Shown here: positions 1-11,231 of the stretch, piece after piece
Layout of the letters: the number at the start of each line of letters is the position of its first letter
How positions within the stretch are numbered: position 1 is the first letter of the stretch
Source: Patagioenas fasciata
Taxonomy: Eukaryota > Chordata > Aves > Columbiformes > Columbidae
Assembly: GCF_037038585.1 (NCBI RefSeq)
Contig: NC_092521.1
Span: forward strand, 107,834,105 to 107,898,104
Direction of reading: 5' to 3'
Length of the DNA stretch: 64,000 nt
Notes under the pieces: generated by a model
What the model saw: the letters and a program-made list of their open reading frames with translations, nothing else
The model's database searches: none
Told to the model about the DNA's origin: nothing
Translations under genes and position numbers: made by a program

Positions 1-442
1 CAATATTAATATAGTTTTAATGAAGACATGATATGTCAAGCTGATAAAGCTTCAACAGAAGTCTTTCTAGACATGGAAGTAAAACAAATCCTTCCATTTC
101 AGTTCAGGTCATTTTCCACCAATTTTTCTTTGGCAAATTAGTTCTTTCTTGCTGGTTGTTTCACATAGCTTCCAAGCCAGTTTTCATGCAACATACTGTT
201 GTACCTTTTAGTATGTACAGTGACTTAAAGAACTAATATCTGGCAAAATATGTAGTGCCAAAACAGAGTTTTGATCATCTGATTGAAAGCAAATTCAACA
301 TAAATTCATTTATCATTCTCAGGAGATGGATATTGTGGCCAGTATGTCACTGGAGATAAGTCAAGAAACTTTGGTTCAGTTTTAAGCTCAGACCAAATCT
401 TCCTTTTGCTATATTTTTTAAAATACAGTTTTTTGTTCACAG
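1..442. other. AT-rich non-coding sequence
   Basis: I see no open frame of interest and no recognisable repeat. The last bases form a T-rich stretch ending in TTTTGTTCACAG, which is a plausible splice acceptor for the candidate exon that follows. Confidence 0.5.
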
Positions 443-573
443 AGATGCTATCAGGACAATAATGTTACTGCCAGTGAGGTGCTTAAATTACCAAAATATT
501 TAGATAGCAAAAGTTATGAAAGCACATTGATACACAACTACACTGGTCAAAGAAATCTAGCATTGAAACAGCT
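443..573 (+). CDS. Candidate internal coding exon, unrecognised
   Basis: I do not recognise this segment; the exon call is an inference. A pyrimidine-rich acceptor (TTTTTTGTTCACAG, ending at 442) precedes it and a good donor (CT/GTAAGT, intron from 574) follows it. Only one of three frames is open across the 131 nt, starting at the first base. It gives 43 codons plus two bases and begins RCYQDNNVTASEVLKL. It contains the N-glycosylation sequons NVT and NYT, so an extracellular protein is possible but unproven. The other frames stop within about 60 bases. Unspliced, the frame would stop at the TAA two bases into the donor. The ending phase does not match the open frames of the other candidate exon at 5347-5549, so the two cannot be directly adjacent coding exons. 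Chance is a real alternative. Confidence 0.3.
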
Positions 574-1526
574 GTAAGTTTGTTCTCTTATTTTTCAACA
601 TCTTTTCATTTTCTGACCCTCATCAGACTGATTTATTGTAACTGATTCAACAAAGTGCCATTAACTAATATGTCTATCCTAATTGGTTAATAGAGATAAG
701 CACACTGCTGTAGTGACAAAACAGGAGCCATAAGTCACAATAACAAGTAAGTTTTACAAAACTCTTAACAAATCAAATTACAAGAGGAAAAACCTTTTTT
801 TTTTTTTGCCTAATTCTGGGATAGAATACTGAAGTAAATATAAATATATTACAAAGACCTGACCATATATGACCACTGATTACATTTGACCTAGGGGAGA
901 AATGGAACCCCACCAGATACCCCGTTTTGAGTCCATCCCCTTCAAAGTAGCAGGTCTGTAGTTGTGGATTCTTCCCTCGAGTTGGGACACCACCTAAGGA
1001 AACTTCTTAAGATTGAGAACTCTTGCCTTATTGGTGAATGATCACACATTCTGGGTACTCTTGAGAGCCCTCATCCTATAGGCAAGTGAGTTTGCATAGT
1101 TTGGATCCTCACTTCTCAAGCTTAACAATACTTACGTTGTCTATGCAGTACTAATTGTTTGTATACAATCCTAGACCTGTGGTTTATAGTGTTAAATGAT
1201 TTTGATAAGCCTCATTTCTAGTTGATTCTCTGCTAAACAGTTTTGGTTAGAATAAAGTTTTGAGTTTATCATCACCTGTCTGGTTTGATTTTGGTGTGCC
1301 TCCACAGACAATGAGTCATGGACATCCCTGAATATATTGGACAACTCATTACATACTGTCAACTAGCAAATGAAAATTAAAAGTAACAAAATCAAGTAGC
1401 AGCATCAGATATTGCAACTAAAATTCACAGAACATATTTTCAAAACTAATGATTCCCAAACTCTCTTTCCAGAAATTATTTAAATTATTGAAATATGTAA
1501 AAATCAGTAACCTGAAAAAATAAAAA

Positions 1527-1544
1527 GGGGGGGGGGGGGCGGGG
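1527..1544. repeat. Guanine homopolymer tract
   Basis: Thirteen consecutive G, one C, then four G. Such tracts are length-variable and error-prone in sequencing. It is too short on its own to form a multi-run G-quadruplex with separate loops. Confidence 0.9.
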
Positions 1545-4500
1545 AAATCTGAAATATTTAGTAGGGGAAGAGAAAGTAATTATGTTTGATAATTTTTTTA
1601 AAAAACAATTCTTTTCTGCATAGTCTTATATTCAGTTGCAACAACTGAAATATCTATCCTTTTCCAGTAAAAAACCTCTTTTTGACAAAAGCTATAAACC
1701 AGATGCTATTCACACATGCAGACATTCAGCACACTGATATCAAAACCACTTCTAAGATGAAGGTGATAAAACAGCCTCTGTTGGGGAGGTGCTATGGGGG
1801 AGGGGGGCGGGTGACAAACAAACAAACAAAAAACCACCACAGAAAGGCCACTTCTGTCTCTCTCTCCTCTTCTGAGCCGGACTTTTAATGAGTGGTGGAA
1901 TAAGTAGTATGATCTAGTGATACATAAATGCCTTCCAGATAAAAGTAATCATTTTACCTTCATTTATGAAGCACATCAAAAAGTTCTACTTTTAATCAGT
2001 ATTTTTCATATTCTCTTTTCGTACAACTAAGACATGAACCTGACAATGTATTTAGAGAGAAATAATAATTTTAATAAACAAGTGGCACCAAAGCTGATAA
2101 TGACAATTAAATTAAACACTGTTAACTAATAAGCCTTCATTTGCTAAGGGTTCAATATCTTATGAATATGCTTTGGGTGAATGTGGAAGAAAAAGGAAAA
2201 TGATTTTTTTTATAAGTGAGAATGCAGACATATTCCTGGAGAGTCAAGAATCTTTTCCACCCCTTTGCACCCAAGCGAATAAAGTTTAAGAGCAAATCTA
2301 CATTGAGAAGTGGATAATAATTTACGTCTTCATGATAAAATACCATTTCTCTTTGACACAGGTACTAAGCCTTGACATACTATCAGGATAAACTTTCATC
2401 TGTGCTGTCTAATGGAAAACCCTTCAACAGTTTACTTAGTCCCACCTGGGTTTCCTCATCAAGGGTGCAGCTTGATTTGACCTGTATTAAAGCCTAGCCA
2501 CTAAAAGTTTGTAGTATAGACAGAGTTCAAGGACTCGGAATGAAACAAGGAGCAAAACAAGCCATACAGTCACATCCCTAGGATGAATACAGAGGATGTT
2601 TAGGGATATTCTTCCTTCAGCTTTAACTAATTGTCTTGCCAAAATAATTCGAAACACAAACCTTCCTTATATGACTGTAACCTCACCTTGACAGCAGACT
2701 TTGGGAACAGTGCAAACTATTCTCTGAGTATATCCTGAGCATACATAATTTTACAAATCCCTGTCTGCATGGCTAAGTTTGATTGCTAGTATGTATTAAA
2801 AGAAAAAGAAGGGGATGGAGGTAATGGAGCCAAGTTTCCCTGACATTTTCCCTTGATGAAAAAGCAAAACTGTCTCTAGGAGAAGATAAGCAGCAGCCAA
2901 CACAGGAATATATCTCTGGTATGTATATGGCTAAATGCATTTACTATGTATATTCCAGCTGTTCCTGAATCTTTCTCCATCTTACCCTTCACACACAAGT
3001 CTGCATTAGGCAGAATAAAGCTGCCAGTTAGTAACTTCTGCTTGTACAGAACAGCCTAAATTTTGGATCAATATTAATAATATGATATAAAGTATAAGGC
3101 TAACATTACAGAGATTAATAATGCAATATAAAACATGTTTCTGAGCAGAGCAGTACTGGTAAAGGACAGAAATTCAGAGCAAGGGTGATCAAAATTTCTA
3201 TAAAATATATCTTCTTATAACACTAGAAGGAAATTTCTCCTTCTGTTGATTGAATAGGAAACCAGATTTTATGTATTCACAACAATACACTATGTTTAGT
3301 TTGGACAGGTCTGGTATTTTCATGTTTTATTAAGGTTACCTGACACTTTCTTGCTGAAACCACCTTTTGAGTTATTTATAATTTTCCCCAACCACAACCA
3401 CCTGAGATGAAATCTTCCCGAGAAAATGTCTGCCTCAGGCTAACTCGTTTGGAAAATGTCAATCATAAACACTAGAAGCGTACAAGAATAGGCTGAGGAA
3501 GGAAAGTATCATTTATCCCATATCTGAAAAAGCGTTACAGATCTCAAGATTCCCAGAACTCTGAAAACATTTTCAGAGCATCAGTCTTTGAAGCAGAACA
3601 GATCAGAATAATGATAGTGTGTCAAGGATATACTTTGCACTAGCTCTACAATAGAGATGAGGTTAACCAAATCAGAAATTCAGAAAAGAAAAATTAATTC
3701 TGTGCTCTGCCTAGATGCTTGCTAAATTTATTTTATTTTTGAAGTGTTCTATTTTCCAGTTCTCCCGAGTAAATGTCATGTTTAGATTTTAATTACTTTA
3801 TCAAAAGTGCTTTTTGTCACCTTCAGCACTCATAGTTCCTACAACATACATGAAACTTATTCTACAGCTGAATTCCTTTACTGCCAAACATGAAAGGTGT
3901 ATGGCATATAATTCCTGTAAAACTACTGTTGCTTTTATTATGTCAGTGACAAAGAATAATTAGATAATTCGTGTACTTTACGTTTCTTTCTACATGTGAG
4001 CACTTGCCATTCCTTGTATATCTGGACATCTATCAGCCCTGTACATGCTTCTTATCCTCAAAAGAGTGCAGCCCTGCAGACATCTACAGAAAAATGGCAA
4101 TGAATGTCCAGCCGTAAGTTCAGAATAAACAGATAACATTTAAGACATGTAACAGAGAAAAGCAGTATAGTTTATGCTGTTCTGGAAGAATGGTTTAATC
4201 TAATGAAACAAGGCTATTTTTATTGCATTTGTCTTCCACAGTATTTCTATCACCTTTATTTTCTTAACATTTAAATAAGCTTCACTGAAAGCTTCATCAA
4301 GGTATTCCCCTGTATGCATCAAGAATTGACAAATGAGGTTCCATATGCATTGTCATATCTGTCTAGAAATTAGTCAGCTTCACCACTGTTCAAACTTCTC
4401 AATTTCACCTGTTCAAATATCAGGTTCAAAATATCATATTCCCATGTTATTTCTGGTTGTTGTTGTTGTTGGCTTGGTTTGGTTTTTTTTCAGCTGTCCA

Positions 4501-4722
4501 ACAGATTAACAAGATATTATAAACAAAGGAAGTTTGTGGGCATCCTGAGAATTGAACGTAGACCCTCAAAGATGTTTAAAATTATTTACTTAAATGTCAT
4601 GAAATATTTCCATGTAACCAGGCTGGAGAACGCGTAGCTGGTTCATTTGCGGCAGGGAAGATGCAAGGACTATCACTTCCTAATAATTTTATTCCACTCA
4701 AGAAGGTAAAAAATTCACAATC

Positions 4723-4740
4723 ACTCACACACACACACAG
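4723..4740. repeat. Short (CA)n microsatellite
   Basis: Eight CA units in a row flanked by TCACT and CAGACG. Only a few units, so probably weakly polymorphic. Confidence 0.85.
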
Positions 4741-5346
4741 ACGAAGACAAACAAAGAAAAAACAGCTTGCTTGTCTTACTACCTTACAGGGTCCTACACA
4801 CACGAGCAGGAAGAATAAAAGGTAACTAAACTTTGATGACTGTACAACTGCAAAATAACTGTTTTGTAAGTGCATATATGTTATTGCTTCTTCTAAATAG
4901 TGGGTGGCAAGGCTGTAGACTAAGTATTCTTGAATCAGATCCACTTGAGTGTTTCTGGACTCAGGAAATTATTATTCCCTCACTAGTAAGACAAGTGTTG
5001 TCGGCAGCAGCAACTGAATTTCAAAACATAGCATCTGTTTTTCCTCCTGATAAGGGCCCAACCTGCTACAGTCCTGAGGTGAAGATGGGATTGACAAAGT
5101 CCTTTTCCTTCTCCAAATAATATGACTGTGTCCATTTCTGAAATCATTGCACCTTCCAACTATAGTTAGTCAGGGTGTTGACAACTCCAATGAGCAAACT
5201 GACTATCTCAACAGCACACATCTGAACTACAAGAGAGTTAACAGCACAGGACATCATTCTTCTTTGACTCCAGACTTAACTGGCCTTTTTGATTTTATCA
5301 CAGTAGAACTATTAATGCAACATTTTGTGCTCTTTCTTTCCCACAG

Positions 5347-5549
5347 GTATACTGCAAAGAATTCTCATTACATGGTATCCTTCCACCCACCCCAGAGGGA
5401 AAGGTTATTGGGTTTGTGAAGAGAATTTGTTGTTCAGTCTGCTCACTCAGTGCTCACCGCTTTGTGCGATTCTCCAAGAGTCATGCTCTCTCTGCAATGC
5501 TAAGCCAGCAGAGTTCTTCTGTGTGCATCACCGTTCAGAAAAGAGGAAG
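5347..5549 (+). CDS. Candidate internal coding exon, unrecognised
   Basis: I do not recognise the product; the exon call is an inference. The acceptor is strong (GCTCTTTCTTTCCCACAG ending at 5346, with a branch-point-like CTATTAAT upstream). The donor is strong (GAGGAAG/GTAAGA, intron from 5550). The first frame is open over all 203 nt (67 codons plus two bases). It begins VYCKEFSLHGILPPTPEGK and has an Arg/Ser/Cys-rich second half. The third frame is also open and runs on through the donor, while the second stops at a TGA after 23 codons. The segment has three CpGs between about 5459 and 5533, whereas the surrounding AT-rich DNA is CpG-poor, which weakly favours selection. Two open frames in a locally GC-richer patch could also be chance. 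Confidence 0.3.
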
Positions 5550-8500
5550 GTAAGAGATGAAAGGCTTGCAAATTTCCCTGGCATCCTGATGTTATTTGTA
5601 AGAGTCATCTTAGGAGCAACCACTGCACATCAGGCATAAGAACTGACAAACAAGAAGTAGACACTGTACCAGTACTAGTTTCCATAGCAACAGTAATGAA
5701 AAATTGCACTTTTCCAGTCTCAGAAAAACATTCCCCATTTCTTCCCAACCTGATAGTGGCATTAGAAAGGACAAAACACTTTTTCAGTATCATTCTGTTT
5801 TTTTACAAACATTTCTTTACAATCATGAGCAGGTAGTGTAGAGACTGTCCTATTTGACAAGGTTACTCTGGTGGCCAGTCTTGAGAGACAAAAAGAAAAC
5901 TGTTTGAAAATGCGATGAGCAGACAACCCAGACAAAAAGTATTGTCATACACCAGCCCTGCAGCAAGCCTACAGGGACAATCATATCATTCTTCCATTAT
6001 TTTCAGAGGCAGCAGTGAAGGGCTGATTTGCCTTGCAACACTGTACTAAACTCATCCATTTGAATTCTAAAAACATAATGAATAAATGAAACTCTACACA
6101 TGGCATTTTGTGTACTTCTGAAAGTGAGGCTGAAAAAGTAGTTGTTCTAAATACAGAGGTTTATGCTTGAAGTCTCAATAATACTGATAAAACCCAAGAA
6201 ATTCTTTATTCTTCAAGAACCATTTGGTACGCAATCATTGCACACTGAAAAACACCTGAATACCAGCTGATATTTAAGCATACTTGCTAGCATTTTGGGA
6301 TCTTGTAAGCCTCAAGCAGGCCTAACGCATGGATGGAAGAGTATTTGTTATAGTAATGTTAGAAGGTATTTAATGGAAGTCACTCCTGGAAGTGATTACT
6401 ATTTGAAGCCCTCAAGAACGCACACATCTTTTAGGCCAAAGGAGGGATTTAGCTGATAACTGTCCATGAAAAGGTACTCAAATATGCATTTGTTTCTTAG
6501 AGGCTATTCTGGTTGTCTTCTTAAAGAAAGGAACTCTACTTCCTCAGGAAGATCTCCATTGTTGCTTTTTGGGTTTTTTTTTTTTTTGTTTTGTTTTGTT
6601 TTACTGCAATTTGTCACAAACATCAAAACATATCCAAGATCTCTGCATATAAAATAAAAAAATCAAAAGGTTTTTTAAAAGTTTTTGAAAGTAGGATGCA
6701 TAATCAGAACTTTAACTTTTTTAATGCAGATGCATCTGTATAGTCTTTATTGCAATATCAAAATACATTCTGGGTACGACACTTCTATCTTCTCCTCCCA
6801 CCCAAATTTTTCTTGCCATATAGTAACTCTTATTTAGATGAGATATGTATTATTATCTTCTTTCCCTTGGCCCAGACTAATAAGACAATCAGCTGAAAAA
6901 TACAGGTGAGTCTGAGTCAGTTAGATCAGTCCAAATGTGAGGAAAGCTCAGAAAAAATTTGAAGTTATCTGAGCTCTTATCTTTAGCAACAACTGGACAT
7001 CTCTTAAAAGGCAAATATCTGAATGCATAAGAAAATTATAATTGTACTGACATGAAAAAATACACAGGTCCAATTTCCAGCTCCTTAGCGTAATTAAGCA
7101 CTTAGATCAACCCACCTGTGACTCCCTAAACCTGAAGAAGATTAAAAAATAAAATCAACATAAAAAACAAACAAACAGAAACAAACCAAACAATAACAGA
7201 AGGAAGTCAATCTTGCTATACTTTCCCCATATATACACAATATGTATCTACAAGTTATGTCATTTGTATGACACTGCTGATATCAGATGACCACCAATAA
7301 ACATGTGGGGTGAAGTATTGTCTGACATTCACAAGTCAGTTCAGTCTTCCTGAGAAGAATTCCCAAGTTTTGCCATTGTAACTCCAAATACATAAATAGA
7401 TATTTAAATACAATACAATCAAATTAGAAAAGAAAACATGCATTCTATTTCAACTGTTTAATACAAAGGGAGACTTGCAAGTATCAGAAGATATACTGCT
7501 GCATTCAACATTCATAACAGGCAACAAAACAGAGACACACCTACCCTAAGTAGCTAGGATATCTGCTACGACAGAAAATTTCCACACATCTCTATGTGGT
7601 CAGAATCAGACTGTTCCAGCCTAAGTCTGAAATCCAGTGCCCCTGTTCAGTAGTACAATTCCTTGGTACCATGGTACAATTCCTAGTACAAGCCCTGGTG
7701 CCATTTTCTAGAACAGCTGCACATTCAATTGAATGCAGAATATCCTGTGTGGTTTATACAGACTTACAAATCAAAGAACCAAAGTGCCATGGGTAAACAC
7801 ATATATGAAACAATATGGGACTGTCCAAACTAAAGCTAAGACATTTTCTTCCTTCACATCCGTCAAACTGTGGTTTACTCAGACTGGGTAGGAAGGATTT
7901 TGCATAAATGAGCCTCTTATTTTAAGCCAAGCAATATAATGACCATCACAAACCTAACAGAAAATTTAAGAATTGAAAAGCTCTTATAAGCAAGCTCTGG
8001 TCCTTTTAGGTTATTTTGGTGAGGTGCTTTGAAACAATATAAGGTTTTCCACTTATCCAAAACCAGAAATCCAGATTTACTTTGTGAATTTGAGGTTATG
8101 GACCCATAGACCAAAAAAACAATCCAAGTCTTCTCATAGGAATTATGTCAGTTTTGTCACTGGACCTGGACAGAACAAAGTCAGAAATAGTGACATTTTC
8201 ACACTCCATGGTATTTGAAAACCTGTACATGGCATATGCTAAACTGCAGGCACAATGAGAGATGAAGAAAGTGTTTTTTCTTTCTTAAGTGAAACAAATG
8301 GCAACTTTGTTTTGATGTGTAGATGCCTAATCAGTTCCTGAGGAAGAGAAGAACTGCCTGTGCAACATAACCCACTTATAGAACCATATAGCCATCATAC
8401 CATTTTTAAAAGAATGCTTTGTTACCATCAGCTAATTGGTAAGAACATAGTATCTTATTTCATTGTTTTTCCATAGGCAGTAGACATGTAAATTGGTTAC

Positions 8501-10112
8501 TGGACCCCAGCACATATCAACCGGAAAAGAAATTAGACCTCAGAAACATTTACAAGATGAAAAAATAGATTAGGTCATAAGTTCACTGTCCTCACAGTAC
8601 TCTAGAGAGCAGCTGAGATACCAGTATTTAAGCACATTATGTTTTTACATTTGTTACAGTTTTACAGATTATTACAGTTAGGCTATGACATGGAACTATT
8701 TCAAAGTTAGATACAGTGACCACAGACAGAATAGCTCCCCTACCATCCACCCTATTGGTGCCCAATTCTCATCATTTATCACCATGCTTCCACTAACTTT
8801 TGCCAGCAGCCTGTACTTCTGTCATTCAGCCTGCATCTTCATTAATCTCAGGAAAACAATAATAACAAAAGTGGATTTTCAGGATGAGGCAGCCCTTTCA
8901 TTTCTTTTATGTCCCCTATCTGAGAGGTGGTCAGGATACATTTTTAAATAAATAAAAAGTCTATTTGAACATATTTCAGTGACTGTTGTGATGAAAATAT
9001 TCCGATATTCTGATCTCAGATAATTCTTCCTTGATCTTCTGTAAGAAGTATTTTGCATTCTTGATGATCAGAAAAGAAGACACAAGGAGTTGTGAAGTTT
9101 GCATTACTGAGTTACAGACAGAAAATAACATAAGAAAGTGAATTATTGAGGATTACAATAAGCAAAGAGTCATGTAATCTTCTGTTCGGCCCTTCTTCTG
9201 TCCCTCAACTCGCTGTAATTTTGCATAACGAGACAATGACGGATTCTTACAGTTTAAAAAACCCCACAAAACAGCACACAACAAACAGCATCAGTGTAAG
9301 TGTGACACATAATTTGTCAAGGATGGCACCAACTACACAAACAAGTATGCTGAGTAATTCTTATATTTTCTTTATTTTACATGAAATTACACCTGACTTT
9401 AAGAAGAGAAACACTTTTCCAAGAACAAAAAGAAAGACATGCTATATATTGTTTCACATACCACATGGTATGACATTATGCTAGGATAGAAACAAAGTTA
9501 AAAATACTCTTTAAAAGTCAAATGGGCACTGACAATAAGCAGACATTTATGCATATATTATCCAAATAGTGTAAATTAGCTAATCTTGAGTAGAGTGGAT
9601 GTAAAAAGTAAGTTTAACTGCCTACAGCAGTTTCCATTTGGTTGAAGAAAGGTCAGATTAATTAGATCTTTCCTTTGATTTCTGCATCTTTGAATCACAG
9701 CTTTTAAGAAGATGGAATAAACGAGAAGGAAAGCATTTACCCATTGTTGAAACCTTACTCCGACACTTGTGATTTAGTGCTGTGACAAACTTGTCTATAC
9801 TCCTCTACATTTAGGACCCATCTACGCTTCCATCATTTCGGAAAGGTACCAATTCAAAAAGGGTTATTGAAAGTTTATTTTCCTCAGTCTGAGACGTGTC
9901 ATAATATTTTTTTAGTAATATATACTAAATTGAAAAAAAAAAAAAGTGTCTATATCCATCTGTACTAGGCTCAAAACAAAGATTCAAAGATAAGATGATT
10001 GGCATTCTATTTCTTTTAGTCCAGCAGAGGTCTGTTTAATTGTATGTTTCCAGGTCTTCAATTCTAAACTCACTTTAATCTGCCACTTCCAAGGACCACA
10101 TAGCACTTTAAA
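5550..10112. other. AT-rich non-coding stretch
   Basis: Unique-looking AT-rich DNA with T-rich and A-rich low-complexity patches (for example 6567-6602 and 7140-7190). A 21-bp-period local duplication containing GTACAATTCCT lies at 7653-7684. The first copy of a 50-bp repeat shared with 11680 lies at 9284-9333. Open frames of 60-112 codons occur on both strands without protein-like composition or splice signals that I would trust. Confidence 0.5.
9284..9333 (+). repeat. Copy A of an unidentified ~50-bp dispersed repeat
   Basis: The sequence from ACAGCATCAGTGTAAGTGTG to GGCACCAA matches 11680-11730 in the same orientation, with only a handful of substitutions and one single-base indel. Flanks outside this core do not align clearly. 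No family is recognised; it may be part of an old mobile element or a local duplication. Confidence 0.7.
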
Positions 10113-10462
10113 ATCATAGAATCATTTTGCTTTAAGATCATCAAGTCAAACTGTTAATCTAACACTGTCAAGTTCACCTCTAAACCGTGTCCCTAAGAAC
10201 CTTATCTACTCACCTTTTAAACACTTCCAGGGATGGTGACTTAATAGCTTCCCTGAGCAGCCTGTTCCACTGCTTCACAACCACTTCTGTGAAGAAATTT
10301 TTCAAGCTAGACCGCGCCTGCAACTTGAGGCCATTTCCTCTTGTCCTATCACTTGCTACTTGGGAGAAGAGACCAACAACCTCCATGCTACAACCTCCTT
10401 TCAAGTAAGTGTAGAGAGTTATATGGTCTCCCCTCAGCCTCCTCTTCTCCAGGTTTATTTTA
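10113..10462 (-). mobile_element. CR1 LINE fragment (3' end)
   Basis: In the given orientation it starts AAATCATAGAATCATTTTGC, the reverse complement of the CR1 3' terminus. It continues with the diagnostic CR1 phrases for 'cttccagggatggtgac', 'agcctgttccac' and 'ggtctcccctcagcct'. On the minus strand these encode the C-terminal tail of CR1 ORF2, with matching pieces of [17 protein letters not shown] type. It is a 5'-truncated copy of about 350 bp, the usual outcome of target-primed reverse transcription. There is no functional protein. Confidence 0.93.
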
Positions 10463-10657
10463 TAGCAGAGCACATCTAGTGGGACTCAACTACTGTTTAC
10501 AGGCACATTGCAAAATGTCTTTTACAACACACAAGTGCAAAGTCTGAAATAATATAGAAAGAGCAACGGTACGACTGAAGTACATTCAAATTTATAGCTC
10601 TTAGCAGTCATATACTGTGTTGCATTTTTTCTCTATAAACACTCAGTCAGGAAAGGG

Positions 10658-11231
10658 TGTTCTGGTTTTATCTGGCATAGAGTTAATAATTTTCATCCTA
10701 GTAGCTGGTGTAGTGTTGTGTTTTGGATTTAGAATAATGTTGCTAACATACTGATTAATTAGTTGCTGCTAAGCAGTCAAGGACTTTTCAGCTTCTCTTA
10801 TGGGCATCCCGATGAGAAGGCAGAGAGTGCACAAAAGGCTGGGAGGAGACACAGCCGGGACAGTTTACTCCAGCTGACCAAAGGGATATTCCATACCATA
10901 TGATATCATGCTTAGCATATAAAGCAGATAGAAGAAGGAGGAAGCAGGGGACTTGCAGAGTGATGGCATTTGTATTCCCAAGTAACTTTTAAACATGATA
11001 GAGGCCAGCTTTCCTGGGGATGGCTGAACACCTGCCTGTCAATGGAAAGCAGTGAATTGATTCCTTGTTTTGCTCCATTTCCATGCATGGCCTTTACTTT
11101 ACTTATTAAATTGCCTTTTTCTCAAACCATGAGTTTTCTCACTTTTCTGATCCTGCCCCCTCATCCCACCAGGGGGGACTGAGCAAGTGGCTGTGTGGTG
11201 CTTAGTTGATGGCTGGGGTTAAACCACGACA
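10658..11231 (+). mobile_element. Solo LTR 1 of an avian endogenous retrovirus
   Basis: The element starts TGTTCTGGTTTTATCTGG and ends GGGGTTAAACCACGACA, the 5'-TG..CA-3' boundaries of a common bird ERV LTR type (ERVL-like by resemblance, from memory). The length is 574 bp. It is flanked by AAGGG on the left and AGGGG on the right, a plausible degraded 5-bp target duplication. A TATA-like ATATAAA lies at 10917-10923 after the family motif CCATATGATATCATG, and an ATTAAA hexamer lies at 11105-11110. No internal retroviral region adjoins it, so it is a recombined solo LTR. It has only three CpGs, suggesting age or methylation decay. Confidence 0.85.
10917..10923 (+). promoter_or_regulatory. TATA-like box of solo LTR 1
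   Basis: ATATAAA sits about 260 bases into the LTR, after the conserved U3 motif CCATATGATATCATG. It is the likely core promoter of the ancestral provirus. There is no evidence that it is active now. Confidence 0.4.

Larger units (their letters stand above)
574..5346. other. AT-rich non-coding stretch, no gene seen
   Basis: About 4.8 kb of low-GC unique-looking DNA. It contains scattered AATAAA hexamers, a guanine run near 1527, a short CA repeat near 4723 and short chance open frames in several frames. I find no CR1, LTR or DNA-transposon signature. It would fit an intron or intergenic spacer. Confidence 0.5.
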
